Source: Synechococcus sp. ROS8604 (lineage in GTDB: Bacteria > Cyanobacteriota > Cyanobacteriia > PCC-6307 > Cyanobiaceae). Taken from it: a stretch of 64,000 bases of DNA. Shown here one piece after another: positions 1-9,569 of this stretch (positions are counted from its first letter, which is position 1; every line of letters starts with the position of its first letter). Where the stretch lies: NCBI RefSeq assembly GCF_014279655.1, contig NZ_CP047946.1:1116001-1180000 (forward strand). The letters run 5' to 3'. The position numbers were made by a program, and so were the translations under genes. The notes under the pieces are model-generated. The model worked only from the letters and a program-made list of their open reading frames with translations, ran no database searches and was not told the DNA's origin.

Positions 1-2
1 AT

Positions 3-668
3 CGGGATTTGGCGGCTGTGATGGCAGATGCCCTCAAGTTGGCCCGTGAGCTCGGACATCCAGTGCGTGATCTCAATGTCGGTGGGGGGCTGGGAATTCG
101 CTACGTCGAATCCGACGATCCACCATCGATTGATGCTTGGGTCAAGGTGGTGGCAGAAGCCGTGACCTTGGCCTGCAGGGAGCGTGGTCTTGAGCTACCG
201 CGCTTGATGTGCGAGCCGGGTCGTTCTCTGGTGGCATCCAGTGGGGTGACGGTTTACACCGTGGGCGCACGCAAGGTGGTTCCTGGCATTCGCACCTATG
301 TCTCTGTTGACGGTGGGATGAGCGACAACCCGCGTCCGATCACCTACCAGTCGCTCTATACGGCCTGTCTTGCTGACCGTCCCCTGGCAACGGCAGACGA
401 AACGATCACCTTGGCCGGAAAGCACTGTGAATCCGGTGACGTGTTGCTCAAGGATCTGCCGTTTCCGACTTGCCGCAGTGGGGAGGTGCTCGTGGTTCTG
501 GCGACGGGTGCCTACAACCTCTCGATGAGCTCGAACTACAACCGGATTCCAAGACCCGCTGCCGTGCTGGTGCATCAAGGCGAGGCGGAGCTGATTCAGC
601 GGCGAGAACAGCCAGAGGATCTGCTTCGTTATGACCTGATGCCAGATCGCCTGCGCTCGTTAAAGTGA
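3..668 (+). CDS. lysA: Diaminopimelate decarboxylase, C-terminal part (gene starts before the window)
   Basis: This is the C-terminal half of the PLP enzyme that decarboxylates meso-diaminopimelate to lysine, the last step of lysine synthesis in the cytoplasm. The frame is open to the left edge, so the N-terminal part of the barrel lies outside the window. Visible family motifs are GGGLG (phosphate binding of PLP), CEPGRS, DGGMSDNPRP, and CESGD, whose Cys and Glu complete the active site across the dimer. The C-terminal GAYNLSMSSNYN stretch is also typical. A TTG at 9 is only an internal codon. The gene is followed 30 bp later by cdaA in the same direction. Confidence 0.95.
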   Translation, partial: RDLAAVMADALKLARELGHPVRDLNVGGGLGIRYVESDDPPSIDAWVKVVAEAVTLACRERGLELPRLMCEPGRSLVASSGVTVYTVGARKVVPGIRTYVSVDGGMSDNPRPITYQSLYTACLADRPLATADETITLAGKHCESGDVLLKDLPFPTCRSGEVLVVLATGAYNLSMSSNYNRIPRPAAVLVHQGEAELIQRREQPEDLLRYDLMPDRLRSLK

Positions 669-697
669 GCTGAACGTATGAGGGGTGCATAAACGGA

Positions 698-1531
698 ATG
701 GCGGTGTTGCAACTTCGCCTGCTGATCGACGTTTTCTGCGCCTCTGCTCTTGGTTTTCTTCTCTTTACGAGGGTCAACGAGCAGCGAACCCTTTGGCTGT
801 TAAGGGGTTACCTGTTTCTTGTTGCTCTCGCTTGGTTCGTTAAACGGTTTTTCAATCTTCCACTCACATCGACGTTGGTCGATGCCTTGGTTCTTGCCTG
901 TTCGCTTTCTTTGGCCATCCTTTGGCAAGGGGAATTGCGCCGGCTGATGGAGCTTCTCGGCACCGGAAGGCTTGCCGTTTTGTTTGGGAATCCTCAAAGC
1001 AAGCTCAGAGCGACCGCCAGCACCGTTGCGCAACTCACGGATGCGGCTGGTCGGCTGTCCAAATCGCGCCGTGGTGCCTTGATCGTGGTGGATTTGGGTA
1101 GTGATTTGCGCCCCGAGGATTTCCTGAATCCAGGGGTGAGCGTCGATGCTCAATTGAGCAGTGAACTCCTTCTCAACCTGTTTGCTTCTGACACCCCTCT
1201 TCATGACGGTGCTGTGGTGCTGAAGGGAAATCGCATTATTTCCGCTGGCGTGATTTTGCCGCTGTCGCGGCAAGGGATTAGTCGCTACGGCACCCGACAC
1301 CTCGCGGCCTTGGGCATCACGGAACGCTTTGACCGCTGCATCTGTGTTGTGGTTTCGGAAGAAACAGGCACGCTGTCGCTCGCGAATCAGGGCAAGCTCG
1401 AACGTCCGATCACCAGTTCGCGTCTTCAGGATCTCTTGACCGAATTGATGGCGGCTCCCGTGACTTCAACGCCAGCGAAAACCGGGTCTTCACGTAGCGT
1501 GAAAAGTGCTTCCCAGGACTCATCGCCTTGA
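698..1531 (+). CDS. cdaA: Diadenylate cyclase (CdaA family, DisA_N domain)
   Basis: This enzyme is expected to condense two ATP into cyclic di-AMP, a second messenger tied to potassium, osmotic and cell-wall control. The first about 80 residues hold hydrophobic membrane segments. The DisA_N catalytic domain follows, with the DGAVVL motif and the RHLAALG stretch in the position of the family's RHRAA signature. At 277 aa the length matches CdaA. It lies between lysA and uppS, and its stop overlaps the uppS TTG start by 4 bp (TTGA), so the two are probably translationally coupled. The Arg-His pair is kept but Leu replaces the second Arg of RHR, which seems tolerated in cyanobacteria. Confidence 0.9.
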   Translation: MAVLQLRLLIDVFCASALGFLLFTRVNEQRTLWLLRGYLFLVALAWFVKRFFNLPLTSTLVDALVLACSLSLAILWQGELRRLMELLGTGRLAVLFGNPQSKLRATASTVAQLTDAAGRLSKSRRGALIVVDLGSDLRPEDFLNPGVSVDAQLSSELLLNLFASDTPLHDGAVVLKGNRIISAGVILPLSRQGISRYGTRHLAALGITERFDRCICVVVSEETGTLSLANQGKLERPITSSRLQDLLTELMAAPVTSTPAKTGSSRSVKSASQDSSP

Positions 1532-2301
1532 GTCAACGCTTGGTCACTAGTTCAGATGACGCTCGGATTGAGGTTTGTCCTGCCGAGATCAATCCTCAGC
1601 GTTTGCCGGCCCACGTAGCAGTGATCATGGATGGCAATGGACGCTGGGCCCAATCAAGGGGTTTACCGCGGGTGATGGGGCATCGGGCAGGTGTTGAGGC
1701 TCTGAAAGCGACTTTGCGTCGCTGTAGCGATTGGGGTGTGAAGGCTCTCACCGCCTACGCCTTCTCCACGGAGAACTGGTCTCGCCCTGGCGACGAGGTG
1801 AATTTTTTAATGACGCTGTTTGAGCGGGTGCTCGAACGGGAGCTTCAGGCCTTAGAGGCGGAGAGGGTGCGGATCCGTTTTCTTGGTGATCTTGAGCCCC
1901 TGCCGTCCCGTCTTCAGTCCTTGATTGAGGAGGCGACAAAGCGCACGGCGTCCAACGATGGAATTCATTTCAACGTTTGCACCAATTACGGCGGACGGCA
2001 TGAGCTGGTGATTGCTGCCAGACGGCTGGCTCAACGGGCAGCCAGTGGGGAGCTTGACCCCGCTGAGATCGACGAGCAGACCCTCTCAGGCGAATTGTTC
2101 ACCGCCGGTGAAATCGATCCTGATCTCTTGATTCGCACCAGTGGGGAACATCGAATCAGCAATTTTTTGTTGTGGCAGCTTGCCTATGCCGAAATCCACG
2201 TCACCGATGTTCTTTGGCCCGATTTCGATCGTGATGCCTTAATCGGTGCTTTCGTGGATTACCAAAGCCGAACCCGTCGCTTTGGGGGGTTAGTGGTCTA
2301 A
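1528..2301 (+). CDS. uppS: Isoprenyl transferase (undecaprenyl diphosphate synthase)
   Basis: This cis-prenyltransferase elongates farnesyl diphosphate with isopentenyl diphosphate to the C55 lipid carrier used for peptidoglycan and polysaccharide export. The first family motif [10 protein letters not shown] carries the catalytic Asp and lies near residue 32. Later motifs include [10 protein letters not shown], the NYGGRHE stretch and the [15 protein letters not shown]-type motif near the C-terminus. The 257 aa length is normal. The start is a TTG that overlaps the cdaA stop. An ATG inside the conserved MDGN motif is too late to be the start. Confidence 0.95.
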   Translation: MSQRLVTSSDDARIEVCPAEINPQRLPAHVAVIMDGNGRWAQSRGLPRVMGHRAGVEALKATLRRCSDWGVKALTAYAFSTENWSRPGDEVNFLMTLFERVLERELQALEAERVRIRFLGDLEPLPSRLQSLIEEATKRTASNDGIHFNVCTNYGGRHELVIAARRLAQRAASGELDPAEIDEQTLSGELFTAGEIDPDLLIRTSGEHRISNFLLWQLAYAEIHVTDVLWPDFDRDALIGAFVDYQSRTRRFGGLVV

Positions 2302-2349
2302 TCGCCGATGCTCTGGGATCCTGAGGGTTCGAGGTTTTCTCTCAGGGTG

Positions 2350-3327
2350 ATGACGGAAGCGGTTGAAGTGCGCCACGACTGGACGCGAAGCGAAATCGAA
2401 GCGCTTCTGGATCTTCCACTGATGGATTTGCTTTGGCGTGCTCAGGGGGTGCATCGTGCGTCTAACCCTGGATATCACGTTCAGTTGGCCTCGCTTTTGA
2501 GCGTCAAAACCGGAGGCTGTGAAGAAGACTGCGCCTACTGCCCTCAATCGATGCATCACAGCAGTGATGTCACGGGGCAGCCCGAATTGCAGGTTGCTTC
2601 TGTTTTAGAGCGTGCCAAAGCAGCCAAGCAGGCAGGTGCGGATCGATTTTGCATGGGCTGGGCTTGGCGTGAAATCCGCGATGGTGCCCCCTTCGACTCC
2701 ATGTTGAAAATGGTGAGCGGCGTGCGTGCCCTGGGGATGGAAGCCTGCGTGACCGCCGGAATGCTCACCGATGACCAGGCCCAACGCCTCGCTGAAGCGG
2801 GTTTAACGGCGTACAACCACAACCTTGATACCAGTCCTGAGCACTACGACAAAATCATCACCACCCGCACCTTTCAAGAACGTCTGGAGACGCTTGAGCG
2901 GGTGCGTAAAGCGGGTGTGACCCTTTGCTGCGGCGGCATTATTGGCATGGGGGAAACCGTGAAGGATCGAGCTTCCATGCTGGAGGTGCTGGCGTCGATC
3001 AACCCCCATCCAGAAAGCGTTCCGATCAACGCCTTGGTCGCCGTGGAGGGCACTCCGCTCGAGGAACTCCCCCCCATCGATCCCATCGAGCTCGTGCGCA
3101 TGATTGCTGTCACGAGGATCCTGATGCCAAGCAGTCGGGTTCGTCTGAGCGCGGGTCGGGAACAGCTCAGCCAGGAGGCTCAGATTTTGTGTTTGCAGGC
3201 TGGTGCGGATTCGATTTTTTATGGTGAAATGCTGCTCACGACGGGAAATCCCGCTGTGGAGGCTGACCGTGCCCTGCTCCGCACGGCCGGAGTGCAGCCC
3301 AACTGGCACTCCCCTGCGGCTGCCTGA
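2350..3327 (+). CDS. bioB: Biotin synthase
   Basis: This radical SAM enzyme inserts sulfur into dethiobiotin to make biotin. The CxxxCxxC cluster motif (CEEDCAYC) ligates the 4Fe-4S cluster that cleaves SAM, at about residues 57-64 from the start chosen here. YNHNLDT, the GGIIGMGE motif and the C-terminal RLSAGRE / [11 protein letters not shown] region with the 2Fe-2S arginine are all recognisable. An upstream in-frame ATG at 2308 exists, but the ATG at 2350 (MTEAVEVRH) fits the usual N-terminus better. The stop codon shares one base with the ATG of the next gene (TGATG). Confidence 0.95.
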   Translation: MTEAVEVRHDWTRSEIEALLDLPLMDLLWRAQGVHRASNPGYHVQLASLLSVKTGGCEEDCAYCPQSMHHSSDVTGQPELQVASVLERAKAAKQAGADRFCMGWAWREIRDGAPFDSMLKMVSGVRALGMEACVTAGMLTDDQAQRLAEAGLTAYNHNLDTSPEHYDKIITTRTFQERLETLERVRKAGVTLCCGGIIGMGETVKDRASMLEVLASINPHPESVPINALVAVEGTPLEELPPIDPIELVRMIAVTRILMPSSRVRLSAGREQLSQEAQILCLQAGADSIFYGEMLLTTGNPAVEADRALLRTAGVQPNWHSPAAA

Positions 3328-4274
3328 TGGAACCGGCAATGGGAGCTGATGGAGTCCAGAGCGATCTGTTGGTGGCGGCGTTTTATGCCTTTACCCCGTT
3401 GGCTGAGGCGGATCAACAGGAGCTCCTCAGCACCCTTCCCCCCCTGGCTCAGGCCGAAGCCGTTCTCGGGTCAGTGCTGATTGCTGCTGAAGGCGTGAAC
3501 GGCACGGTGTGCGGTCCTTCGCTGGGAGTGGAGCGATTGCTCGCTCTTCTACGCAGCCAACTTCGGCTGGGTGATGCCCATTACGAGTGTTTGGAGGTGA
3601 AGCGCAGCTGGAATCCTGATCAAGTGTTTCGACGCTTTAAGGCCAGGAGCAAGCGAGAGATCGTGACGCTTGGACAACCGCAAGTGGATCCTCGTGACAG
3701 TGTTGGCACCTATGTGGATCCTCAGGATTGGAATGCCTTGATTGATGATCCCGACACGCTGGTGATCGATGCGCGCAACACCTACGAGGTGGCGATCGGC
3801 AGTTTTGCAGGGGCCTTGAATCCGCAAACGGAAAGCTTCCGGGACTTTCCCGACTGGGTGGATCAGACGCTTCGTCCTCGCGTTGCGCAAGAGGGCCCGA
3901 AGCGCATTGCCATGTTTTGCACCGGTGGCATTCGCTGTGAAAAGGCCAGCAGTTTTTTGCAACAGCAGGGCTTTGGTGAAGTCCATCATTTGCGTGGAGG
4001 CATTCTTCGCTATCTCGAAGAGGTTCCAGAGCAGAACAGCCGATGGCGAGGGGAGTGTTTCGTGTTTGATCAGCGCGTTGCGCTGAATCATCAGTTGGAA
4101 CGAGGTGACTACTGCCTATGTCATGCCTGCGGTTTGCCGGTTTCCTCTGAGCAGCAAACCCTGCCGAGCTACATCAAGGGCGTGCAGTGTTTGCATTGCA
4201 TCGATCAATTCACAGAGGCCGATCGCCGCAGATTTGCCATGCGCCAACAACAGATCGACCAGCTTCAGGCCTAG
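3327..4274 (+). CDS. trhO: tRNA uridine-5-hydroxylation protein, rhodanese domain (TrhO/YceA)
   Basis: The TrhO family uses oxygen to make 5-hydroxyuridine at position 34 of certain tRNAs. The protein has an N-terminal acylphosphatase-like domain, a central rhodanese domain with the active loop CTGGIRCEK (the first Cys is catalytic), and a C-terminal Cys-rich segment with CLCHACG and CLHC pairs that could bind metal. At 315 aa it matches the family. It starts one base inside the bioB stop, so it is probably co-transcribed with bioB. Confidence 0.92.
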   Translation: MEPAMGADGVQSDLLVAAFYAFTPLAEADQQELLSTLPPLAQAEAVLGSVLIAAEGVNGTVCGPSLGVERLLALLRSQLRLGDAHYECLEVKRSWNPDQVFRRFKARSKREIVTLGQPQVDPRDSVGTYVDPQDWNALIDDPDTLVIDARNTYEVAIGSFAGALNPQTESFRDFPDWVDQTLRPRVAQEGPKRIAMFCTGGIRCEKASSFLQQQGFGEVHHLRGGILRYLEEVPEQNSRWRGECFVFDQRVALNHQLERGDYCLCHACGLPVSSEQQTLPSYIKGVQCLHCIDQFTEADRRRFAMRQQQIDQLQA

Positions 4275-5287
4275 TGCTTCAGTGGCCATGTCTTGCTTTC
4301 AGACTTCGCTTGCTGCCCATCCTCTACAGCTTTCGCCGTTGTCCCTATGCGATGCGTGCTCGCTGGGCCCTGCTCCAGGCCGGTCTCATGGTGCAGTGGA
4401 GAGAAATTGAACTCAAAGCCAAGCCTGCAGCGATGTTGGAGGCCTCTCCTAAAGGCACGGTTCCGGTTCTGGTCTTAGCTGACGGCAGCGTGATCGATGA
4501 GAGTTTGGCGATCATGCGCTGGGCTTTGCAGAAGGCTGATCCCTGTGGCGTGTTGGAGGCTGAAGACTCAGCTCTTTTGATTGAAGAAAATGATCGGTCG
4601 TTGAAGCATCATCTCGATCGTTTCAAGTACACCGACCGTTATCCCGGAGCTTTAAAAGAGGACCATCGCCAGGCTGGTCTTGTGATTTTGCGCAGCTGGA
4701 GCGAACGCATCCGTCGGAACGGCTGGTTGCTGGCTGATCGGATGGCTTTGGCGGATGCGGCCCTATGGCCGTTTGTAAGGCAGTGGCGTCTGGCGGATGC
4801 GGCTGGATTTGATGCTGATCCTCACTTGGCGCCATTGCGGGAGTGGCTCATGCGCTTTCTCGATGACCCGATGATGGAACGGTTGATGCAACGGGCAGAT
4901 CCTTGGTTGCCTGGAGCCATGCAACCGATTTTTCCGGCGGATGCCATTGCGATTCCCATCGATCAGCCGTTGTTTCATCTCGCCTTGGAAGCCGATTGGC
5001 AGGCTGCGCTGCAGCACGGCGACTATCGCGTTTCAACCCGTGGCCTTTCTCTTGAGCAGGTGGGATTCATTCATTTGTCTTGGCAAGAGCAGCTGCAAGC
5101 CACGTTTGATCGGTTTTATGCCGACGCTGGTGCCGTCCTAACGCTCAGAATCAATCCGAAGCTGGTGTCTGCCCCCCTGCGAGCAGATGCCATCCATACA
5201 GGCGTGCTTTTCCCGCATCTGTATGGCCCACTTCCCATTGCCTCGGTGGTCGAGGTGAGTCCTTTCTCTTCTCTGCCCACGTGCTGA
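4274..5287 (+). CDS. Glutathione S-transferase-like protein fused to a DUF952 domain
   Basis: The N-terminal half is a thioredoxin-fold GST N-domain (LYSFRRCPYAMRARWAL), with a CPYA motif resembling Grx/GST active sites, then GTVPVLVLADG and the IDES-type glutathione-binding stretch. A helical GST C-domain follows. The last about 100 residues are a DUF952 domain (LFHLALEADWQAAL, GFIHLSW, FPHLYGPLP), usually a stand-alone protein of similar size. The probable start is the GTG at 4274, touching the trhO stop. Substrate unknown. The fusion suggests the DUF952 part works with glutathione chemistry, but that is inference. Confidence 0.8.
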   Translation: MLQWPCLAFRLRLLPILYSFRRCPYAMRARWALLQAGLMVQWREIELKAKPAAMLEASPKGTVPVLVLADGSVIDESLAIMRWALQKADPCGVLEAEDSALLIEENDRSLKHHLDRFKYTDRYPGALKEDHRQAGLVILRSWSERIRRNGWLLADRMALADAALWPFVRQWRLADAAGFDADPHLAPLREWLMRFLDDPMMERLMQRADPWLPGAMQPIFPADAIAIPIDQPLFHLALEADWQAALQHGDYRVSTRGLSLEQVGFIHLSWQEQLQATFDRFYADAGAVLTLRINPKLVSAPLRADAIHTGVLFPHLYGPLPIASVVEVSPFSSLPTC

Positions 5288-5790
5288 TGCTCAATGATTT
5301 AGAAGCTCAGGCGCGCGAGCGTGGCTTGCTGCTGCGCCTCAAGGTGGGACGCCCCCTAGGGCTGTGGAGTTTGCGTCTGGTGGTGGCTGAACAGTTGGCA
5401 GCTGATCGCTTGCAACTCCAGGGCGAGATGAAAGCCTGGGCCTATGGCGCCAGCGCTGGATTGCAGCTCGATACGATGCGCGTTTGTCCCCAAGCTCCGG
5501 CCGGAACAGGCGATTTGATCTGGGCCGCCACCATGGCTTGGGCGCTTGAGTCCACCCCTTGCCTAAGGGCCAGGTTGTTGGCGATACGGGATGCAGAGGG
5601 CCAGCATCGGCGCTTGGTGCGTTACTTCCAGCAACGTGGATTCAGCACGGTGCATGAGGTGGAAGCCGCTGTTTGGGACTTGCCTCTGCGGATGGTTTGG
5701 GGTGGTGCTGGCGCTCTGATGACGGCGGATTGTGCCGAGGTGCAGCAGCGAGCTGCGCAGCGCTGGACGGCTCAGTCTCCCGCTGCGTGA
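5281..5790 (+). CDS. Conserved hypothetical protein, GNAT-like fold
   Basis: A 169-residue protein read from a GTG that overlaps the end of the GST-DUF952 gene by 7 bp. The middle is hydrophobic and Trp/Ala-rich. Near residue 115 the sequence [11 protein letters not shown] resembles the acetyl-CoA-proximal end of GNAT acetyltransferases, followed by a C-terminal beta-strand-like segment. The acetyl-CoA loop is not clearly present, so a catalytic role is uncertain. Its 3' end overlaps the 3' end of convergent lipA by 19 bp. Confidence 0.65.
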   Translation: MLMLNDLEAQARERGLLLRLKVGRPLGLWSLRLVVAEQLAADRLQLQGEMKAWAYGASAGLQLDTMRVCPQAPAGTGDLIWAATMAWALESTPCLRARLLAIRDAEGQHRRLVRYFQQRGFSTVHEVEAAVWDLPLRMVWGGAGALMTADCAEVQQRAAQRWTAQSPAA

Positions 5791-6713
5791 TAGCTGCTGC
5801 GAACCAATGGCCCACTACGCACTTGAGTAAAACCAAGGTCTGTGGCGATGGCCCCAAGCTCTGCAAATTCCGTGGGGTGCCAGTAACGCGCTACGGGGAT
5901 ATGGGCCAAAGATGGTCGGAGGTACTGGCCGAGTGTGATGCGCTGACAATCCACATGGCGTAGGTCTTTCAAGGTGTCGATGACTTCCTCTTTGCTCTCG
6001 CCCAAGCCGAGCATCAGGCCACTTTTGGTGGGTATCGATGGGGCAAGTTCTCTGGCCGCGGCAAGCAGCCCGAGCGAGCGTGTGTAAGTCGCCCCACGGC
6101 GAACTTCGGCTTGCAGTCGCTTCACCGTTTCAAGATTGTGGTTGAAACAAACGGGCTGTGCCTTCAGAACGCTGGCGAGACGTTGCTGTTGAGCTTGGAG
6201 GGCTTTGGCTTGATCGGCTACACCGCCCCAGAAGTCTGGGGTGAGCACCTCGATAGCGATCAAGGGATTGCGGGCACGGATCGCCGCCATTGCGCTTGTG
6301 AACAAGCTGGCTCCATGGTCTTCAAGGTCATCGCGGGCTACGGCCGTGAGGACCACGTAGCGCAGACCCATGCGAAGCACGGCTTCTGCCACCCTTTCCC
6401 CCTCCTCAGGGTTCAAGGCTTCGGGCGCACGGCCTTTATCGACTTGGCAGAACGCACAACTACGGGTGCAGATGGAGCCGCCTAGCAAGAAGGTTGCGGT
6501 GCCGGCTGCGTAACACTCCCCCCGATTAGGGCAGCGTCCCTCCTCGCAGATCGTATTGAGCCCGTTTTGTTTGACCAGGTTTTGCACCTCTTCAATCGCC
6601 GAGGCATTACCGATGGGACGTCTCAACCATTCGGGTAAGCGCTCACTGGGGCGGATTTCGCTGTAACGGCTCATGCTCTTTTTCATGACCGCGGCTCTTG
6701 GAGTTTCATTCAA
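5772..6713 (-). CDS. lipA: Lipoyl synthase
   Basis: This radical SAM enzyme inserts two sulfurs into the octanoyl group on lipoyl domains. It has the two diagnostic iron-sulfur motifs: CxxxxCxxxxxC (Cys near residues 56, 61 and 67 of the open frame) for the auxiliary cluster, and CxxxCxxC (near 82, 86 and 89) for the SAM cluster. The C-terminal RSSYHA carries the family's terminal Ser ligand. Starts at MKKSM or MSRYSE, 27 to 39 bases inside the longest frame, are also possible. It overlaps the recR 3' end by 8 bp, so recR and lipA form one minus-strand unit. Confidence 0.95.
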   Translation of the reverse strand: MNETPRAAVMKKSMSRYSEIRPSERLPEWLRRPIGNASAIEEVQNLVKQNGLNTICEEGRCPNRGECYAAGTATFLLGGSICTRSCAFCQVDKGRAPEALNPEEGERVAEAVLRMGLRYVVLTAVARDDLEDHGASLFTSAMAAIRARNPLIAIEVLTPDFWGGVADQAKALQAQQQRLASVLKAQPVCFNHNLETVKRLQAEVRRGATYTRSLGLLAAARELAPSIPTKSGLMLGLGESKEEVIDTLKDLRHVDCQRITLGQYLRPSLAHIPVARYWHPTEFAELGAIATDLGFTQVRSGPLVRSSYHAAGD

Positions 6714-7275
6714 CTGCTCGACGCCCTTCCAAAGCCCGACTCAAGGTGACATCGTCGGCATATTCCAGTTCGCTTCCAACGGGAAGGCCGTAGGCGATTC
6801 GACTCACTTCCGTAAACGGTTTGAGTAGGCGTGCCAAATAAAGACTCGTGGTATCCCCCTCCACGCTTGGGGTGAGAGCAAGGATCACCTCTTTGATTTC
6901 ATCTGCTGCGACCCTTTTGACGAGGCTGCTGATCTGCAGCATTTCTGGTCCGATGCCGTCCATTGGAGAGATCAGGCCACCCAAAACGTGGTAAGTGCCT
7001 ACATATTCTCTGGTGCGTTCGAGGGCGAGCAGATCCCTTGAATCGGCAACGACGCAAAGCAAGCCGATGGAGCGCTCTGGATTCCTGCAGATCTCACAGG
7101 TGGGTTCCGCACTGAGATGGAAACAGGTTTGACATTCCCCCACCTGACTCCTTGCTGCCAAGAGAGCATCAGCAAAACTATGGATCTGCTCTTCTGGTTG
7201 GCGCAGCAAATGAAGGGCCAGCCGTTGTGCGGTCCGTGGACCAATGCCGGGGAGACGTTCGAACTGGTCGATCAA
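6706..7275 (-). CDS. recR: Recombination protein RecR
   Basis: RecR acts with RecO and RecF to load RecA at gapped DNA. The helix-hairpin-helix [13 protein letters not shown] starts the protein, followed by a four-Cys zinc motif (near residues 48, 51, 60 and 63) and a Toprim domain ([28 protein letters not shown]). The only standard start in this frame is the TTG at 7275. The upstream codons, in the same frame, encode TRPLARL, which matches the usual RecR N-terminus. The true start may therefore be a rare codon such as CTG at 7305; an in-frame stop lies just before that. Confidence 0.92.
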   Translation of the reverse strand: MIDQFERLPGIGPRTAQRLALHLLRQPEEQIHSFADALLAARSQVGECQTCFHLSAEPTCEICRNPERSIGLLCVVADSRDLLALERTREYVGTYHVLGGLISPMDGIGPEMLQISSLVKRVAADEIKEVILALTPSVEGDTTSLYLARLLKPFTEVSRIAYGLPVGSELEYADDVTLSRALEGRRAVE

Positions 7276-7367
7276 CCGTGCTAACGGTCGGGTGAAGCCG
7301 CTCAGAACTCTTCTGCAAGTCTTTGAAATCTAGGCAGGGAGATCTCCGGGCAGAATGGGATGGATTC

Positions 7368-7934
7368 ATGAACGATTCGATGCGCTTTCCGTTGCAAGTT
7401 CCGCTCCGATCGCTCCTCAGCATTGTCTGTGTTGTGTTGCTTACCGCTTGCAGCGGTGCTGGAGCCGGCCTTAACTCGTTCCAAAGTCCTGATGGCAGAT
7501 ATGCCTTCCTCTATCCCACGGGTTGGACCCGGGTAGCGGTTACGGGGGGCCCCACGGTTGTTTTTCACGATCTGATCAACAGCGATGAAACGGTGAGCCT
7601 TGTGGTCTCGGAAGTGAATGCTGATAACGACCTGCAGGCACTAGGCAGTGCTGTTGCCGTTGGGGAACGTTTGCGCCGTGACGTGATCGCTCCAGATGGC
7701 AGCGGCCGCAATGCTGAGTTGATCGAGGCACGAGAGCGGGAGGCCTCAGGTCACACGTTCTATGACTTGGAGTACGCCGTGCATCTTCAGGATCGCGATC
7801 GCCATGAGCTGGCCACCGTCGTTGTGGATCGAGGCCGCTTGTACACCCTTGCCACAAGCACTAATGAAAGCCGCTGGCCTCGCGTTAAAGACTTATTTGA
7901 ATCTGTGATTACATCGTTTACGTTGTTGATCTGA
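7368..7934 (+). CDS. psbP: PsbP-family photosystem II lipoprotein (CyanoP-like)
   Basis: A lumenal photosystem II-associated lipoprotein. From the ATG chosen here, a basic N-terminus (MNDSMRF) and a hydrophobic stretch end in the lipobox LLTAC|S, so the mature protein should be lipidated on Cys. The PsbP fold follows: YAFLYPTGWTRV, VVFHDLI, and the C-terminal LYTLATSTNESRW...FESVITSF that typifies the family. ATG 7380 is an alternative start. An upstream in-frame ATG at 7323 overlaps the recR side and lacks signal-peptide character. Confidence 0.88.
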   Translation: MNDSMRFPLQVPLRSLLSIVCVVLLTACSGAGAGLNSFQSPDGRYAFLYPTGWTRVAVTGGPTVVFHDLINSDETVSLVVSEVNADNDLQALGSAVAVGERLRRDVIAPDGSGRNAELIEAREREASGHTFYDLEYAVHLQDRDRHELATVVVDRGRLYTLATSTNESRWPRVKDLFESVITSFTLLI

Positions 7935-8077
7935 TAGATGTCCTAGCCATGGAGGAGGGGCTGATCCTTGAACATTGTTGACATAAGATTAATGTTCTTA
8001 GACTTGCCCTCATCCATGGTTTTCAGGATGGACCTGCAGAAGAGATATTCCTTGTGGCTTTAATATCCCTTAGAAAG

Positions 8078-9373
8078 TTGAAAACGCGTTGGCATGGTCT
8101 TGATGACCATCGGCAGGTCGGGCTCTGTTGGCAGGGATGGGGGGATTGTTCACAGCTTGGCTTTTGTTTTGGCCAGTCCCTACTCAAGTTGAAGGGAAAG
8201 GCGTTCTGATCTATCCAGATAATGCTGGCGTTTTGAATGCCAGGTCTGCTGGTCAAGTGCTTGATCTTGATGTGCGTTTCGGTGATCGCGTTGAGAAGTA
8301 GCAGGTCCTCATGACGCTGTATTTGCCGGAGCTTGAACGTGAACTGGAGCAAGAAAAAGGAAATTTAAATCAGCTTCAAAAACAAAATATTGAGTTAAAT
8401 CAGCGCGATGCATTGAGGATTGAGACTGCACGACAGGCTCTCGATACCACGCTCGCCAAACTCAAAGATGACGAGCGACGGCTGGGTGACCTCCAGAGCA
8501 CGTTTGCGGGAAAGCTTCGCAACCTTGAATGGTTATCGCGTCGTGCGGTGGTCGCTCCCCTGTCCAATGAAGTGGTGTCAGCAGAGCAAGGACTGACCAG
8601 CACCAGTGTTGCCTTGGACGACCTCAAGATTCAAAGCAAACAATCGCTGACGATGTTTCAGCAAATCAAACTAGATCTTGAGTCTGAGCAGCTCGATCGG
8701 ACCTTTGTTATTGATGATCTGAAGCGCAAGACTCGCGTCAGTGAGGCGAAATTAGCCTTTGATGGCACGATGACAGCCCAGCGCGATGGCCGTGTGCTGG
8801 ATCTGCAGGTGATTCCCGGTCAGACCATCAAAATGGGGGATCGTCTTGGCACGATTGGACGGGGTGATGAGGCCCGAGGTAACGGCCGCGATCTGATCGC
8901 TGTCGCCAAAACGCCCCCTGCTGATGCGCGTCGCTTACCCCTAGGGCTCCCCGTTGCAGTGGTCCCGCGCTGGAACCAAAGGGGGCGTTTTGGCGGCATT
9001 GAAGGGAAGGTAACGAGTGTGCTCACCTTGCCTGCAACTCAAGAAGATATCGCCACAACAACTGGTAATGCACAGCTGGCGAAAGGCTTGGCTGGGGATG
9101 GCCCAGTGATGCGAGCTGAGATCAGTCTGCAGCGTCAATCCAACTCTGATGATGGATTCCTTTGGACGCTTTCTGATGGAAGTGGCGTCTTCTCGATTCG
9201 CGATGGTTTGACTGTGGACACCTTCGCTTATGTCGAACGCTTATGTCGAATGGCGTTCACCGGTCACCTATGTCTTGCCGGGGCTTCGTTCGCTCACCGG
9301 CGGTTATCGCTCCTTGAGGATTGACCGCTTCTTTGACATACCTTTTCTGCGCCAACCTGACACTCTTCCTTGA
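8078..9373 (+). pseudogene. HlyD-type membrane-fusion (adaptor) protein, broken
   Basis: Conceptual translation gives an HlyD-like secretion adaptor: a cytoplasmic N-terminus (KTRWHGLDDHRQVG), a transmembrane segment (GLFTAWLLFWPVPTQVEG), a biotinyl-lipoyl half (GVLNARSAGQVLDLDVRFGDRVEK), a coiled-coil hairpin, and the second lipoyl half (GRVLDLQVIPGQTIKMGDRLG). Lesions seen are a frame change near 8120-8130, an in-frame TAG at 8299-8301 (VEK*QVLMT), and a perfect 13-bp tandem duplication at 9225-9237/9238-9250 that shifts the last 40 codons (YVEWRSPVTYVLPGLRSL) into another frame. The family exports peptides or proteins with an ABC transporter and TolC. The next gene but one is a broken TolC. 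Confidence 0.85.
9225..9250 (+). repeat. 13-bp perfect tandem duplication inside the HlyD pseudogene
   Basis: The unit CGCTTATGTCGAA occurs twice with no spacer. Because 13 is not a multiple of 3 it adds one base to the frame. Removing one copy restores the normal HlyD C-terminal reading. Confidence 0.95.
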
Positions 9374-9386
9374 TTCTGTTTCCACG

Positions 9387-9557
9387 ATGTCATTGCGTCC
9401 ACTCCTCAAACAAGAGATTCCTTGGTTAATCTCTGAATTGGTTTTATTGATCGTGCTTTTGAATGCTAATCCACCAGAAGTATGGTTTTGGTTTGTCGTT
9501 TTTTTGGTGATTTTTGGATATCGAATTGAGCGCTGGTGGTCTTCAAAGTCTCATTAG
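9387..9557 (+). CDS. Small membrane protein, unknown function
   Basis: A 56-residue ORF starting at MSLRPLLKQE. A single long hydrophobic stretch (about residues 12 to 45) contains two short aromatic-rich segments (VWFWFVVFLVIFGY), and the C-terminus is basic. It follows the HlyD pseudogene by a few bases and may have been part of the same export operon. I do not recognise a family. The reading frame extends upstream to 9321, but that part overlaps the pseudogene end and looks non-coding. Confidence 0.5.
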   Translation: MSLRPLLKQEIPWLISELVLLIVLLNANPPEVWFWFVVFLVIFGYRIERWWSSKSH

Positions 9558-9569
9558 CTCGGGCTGCTT

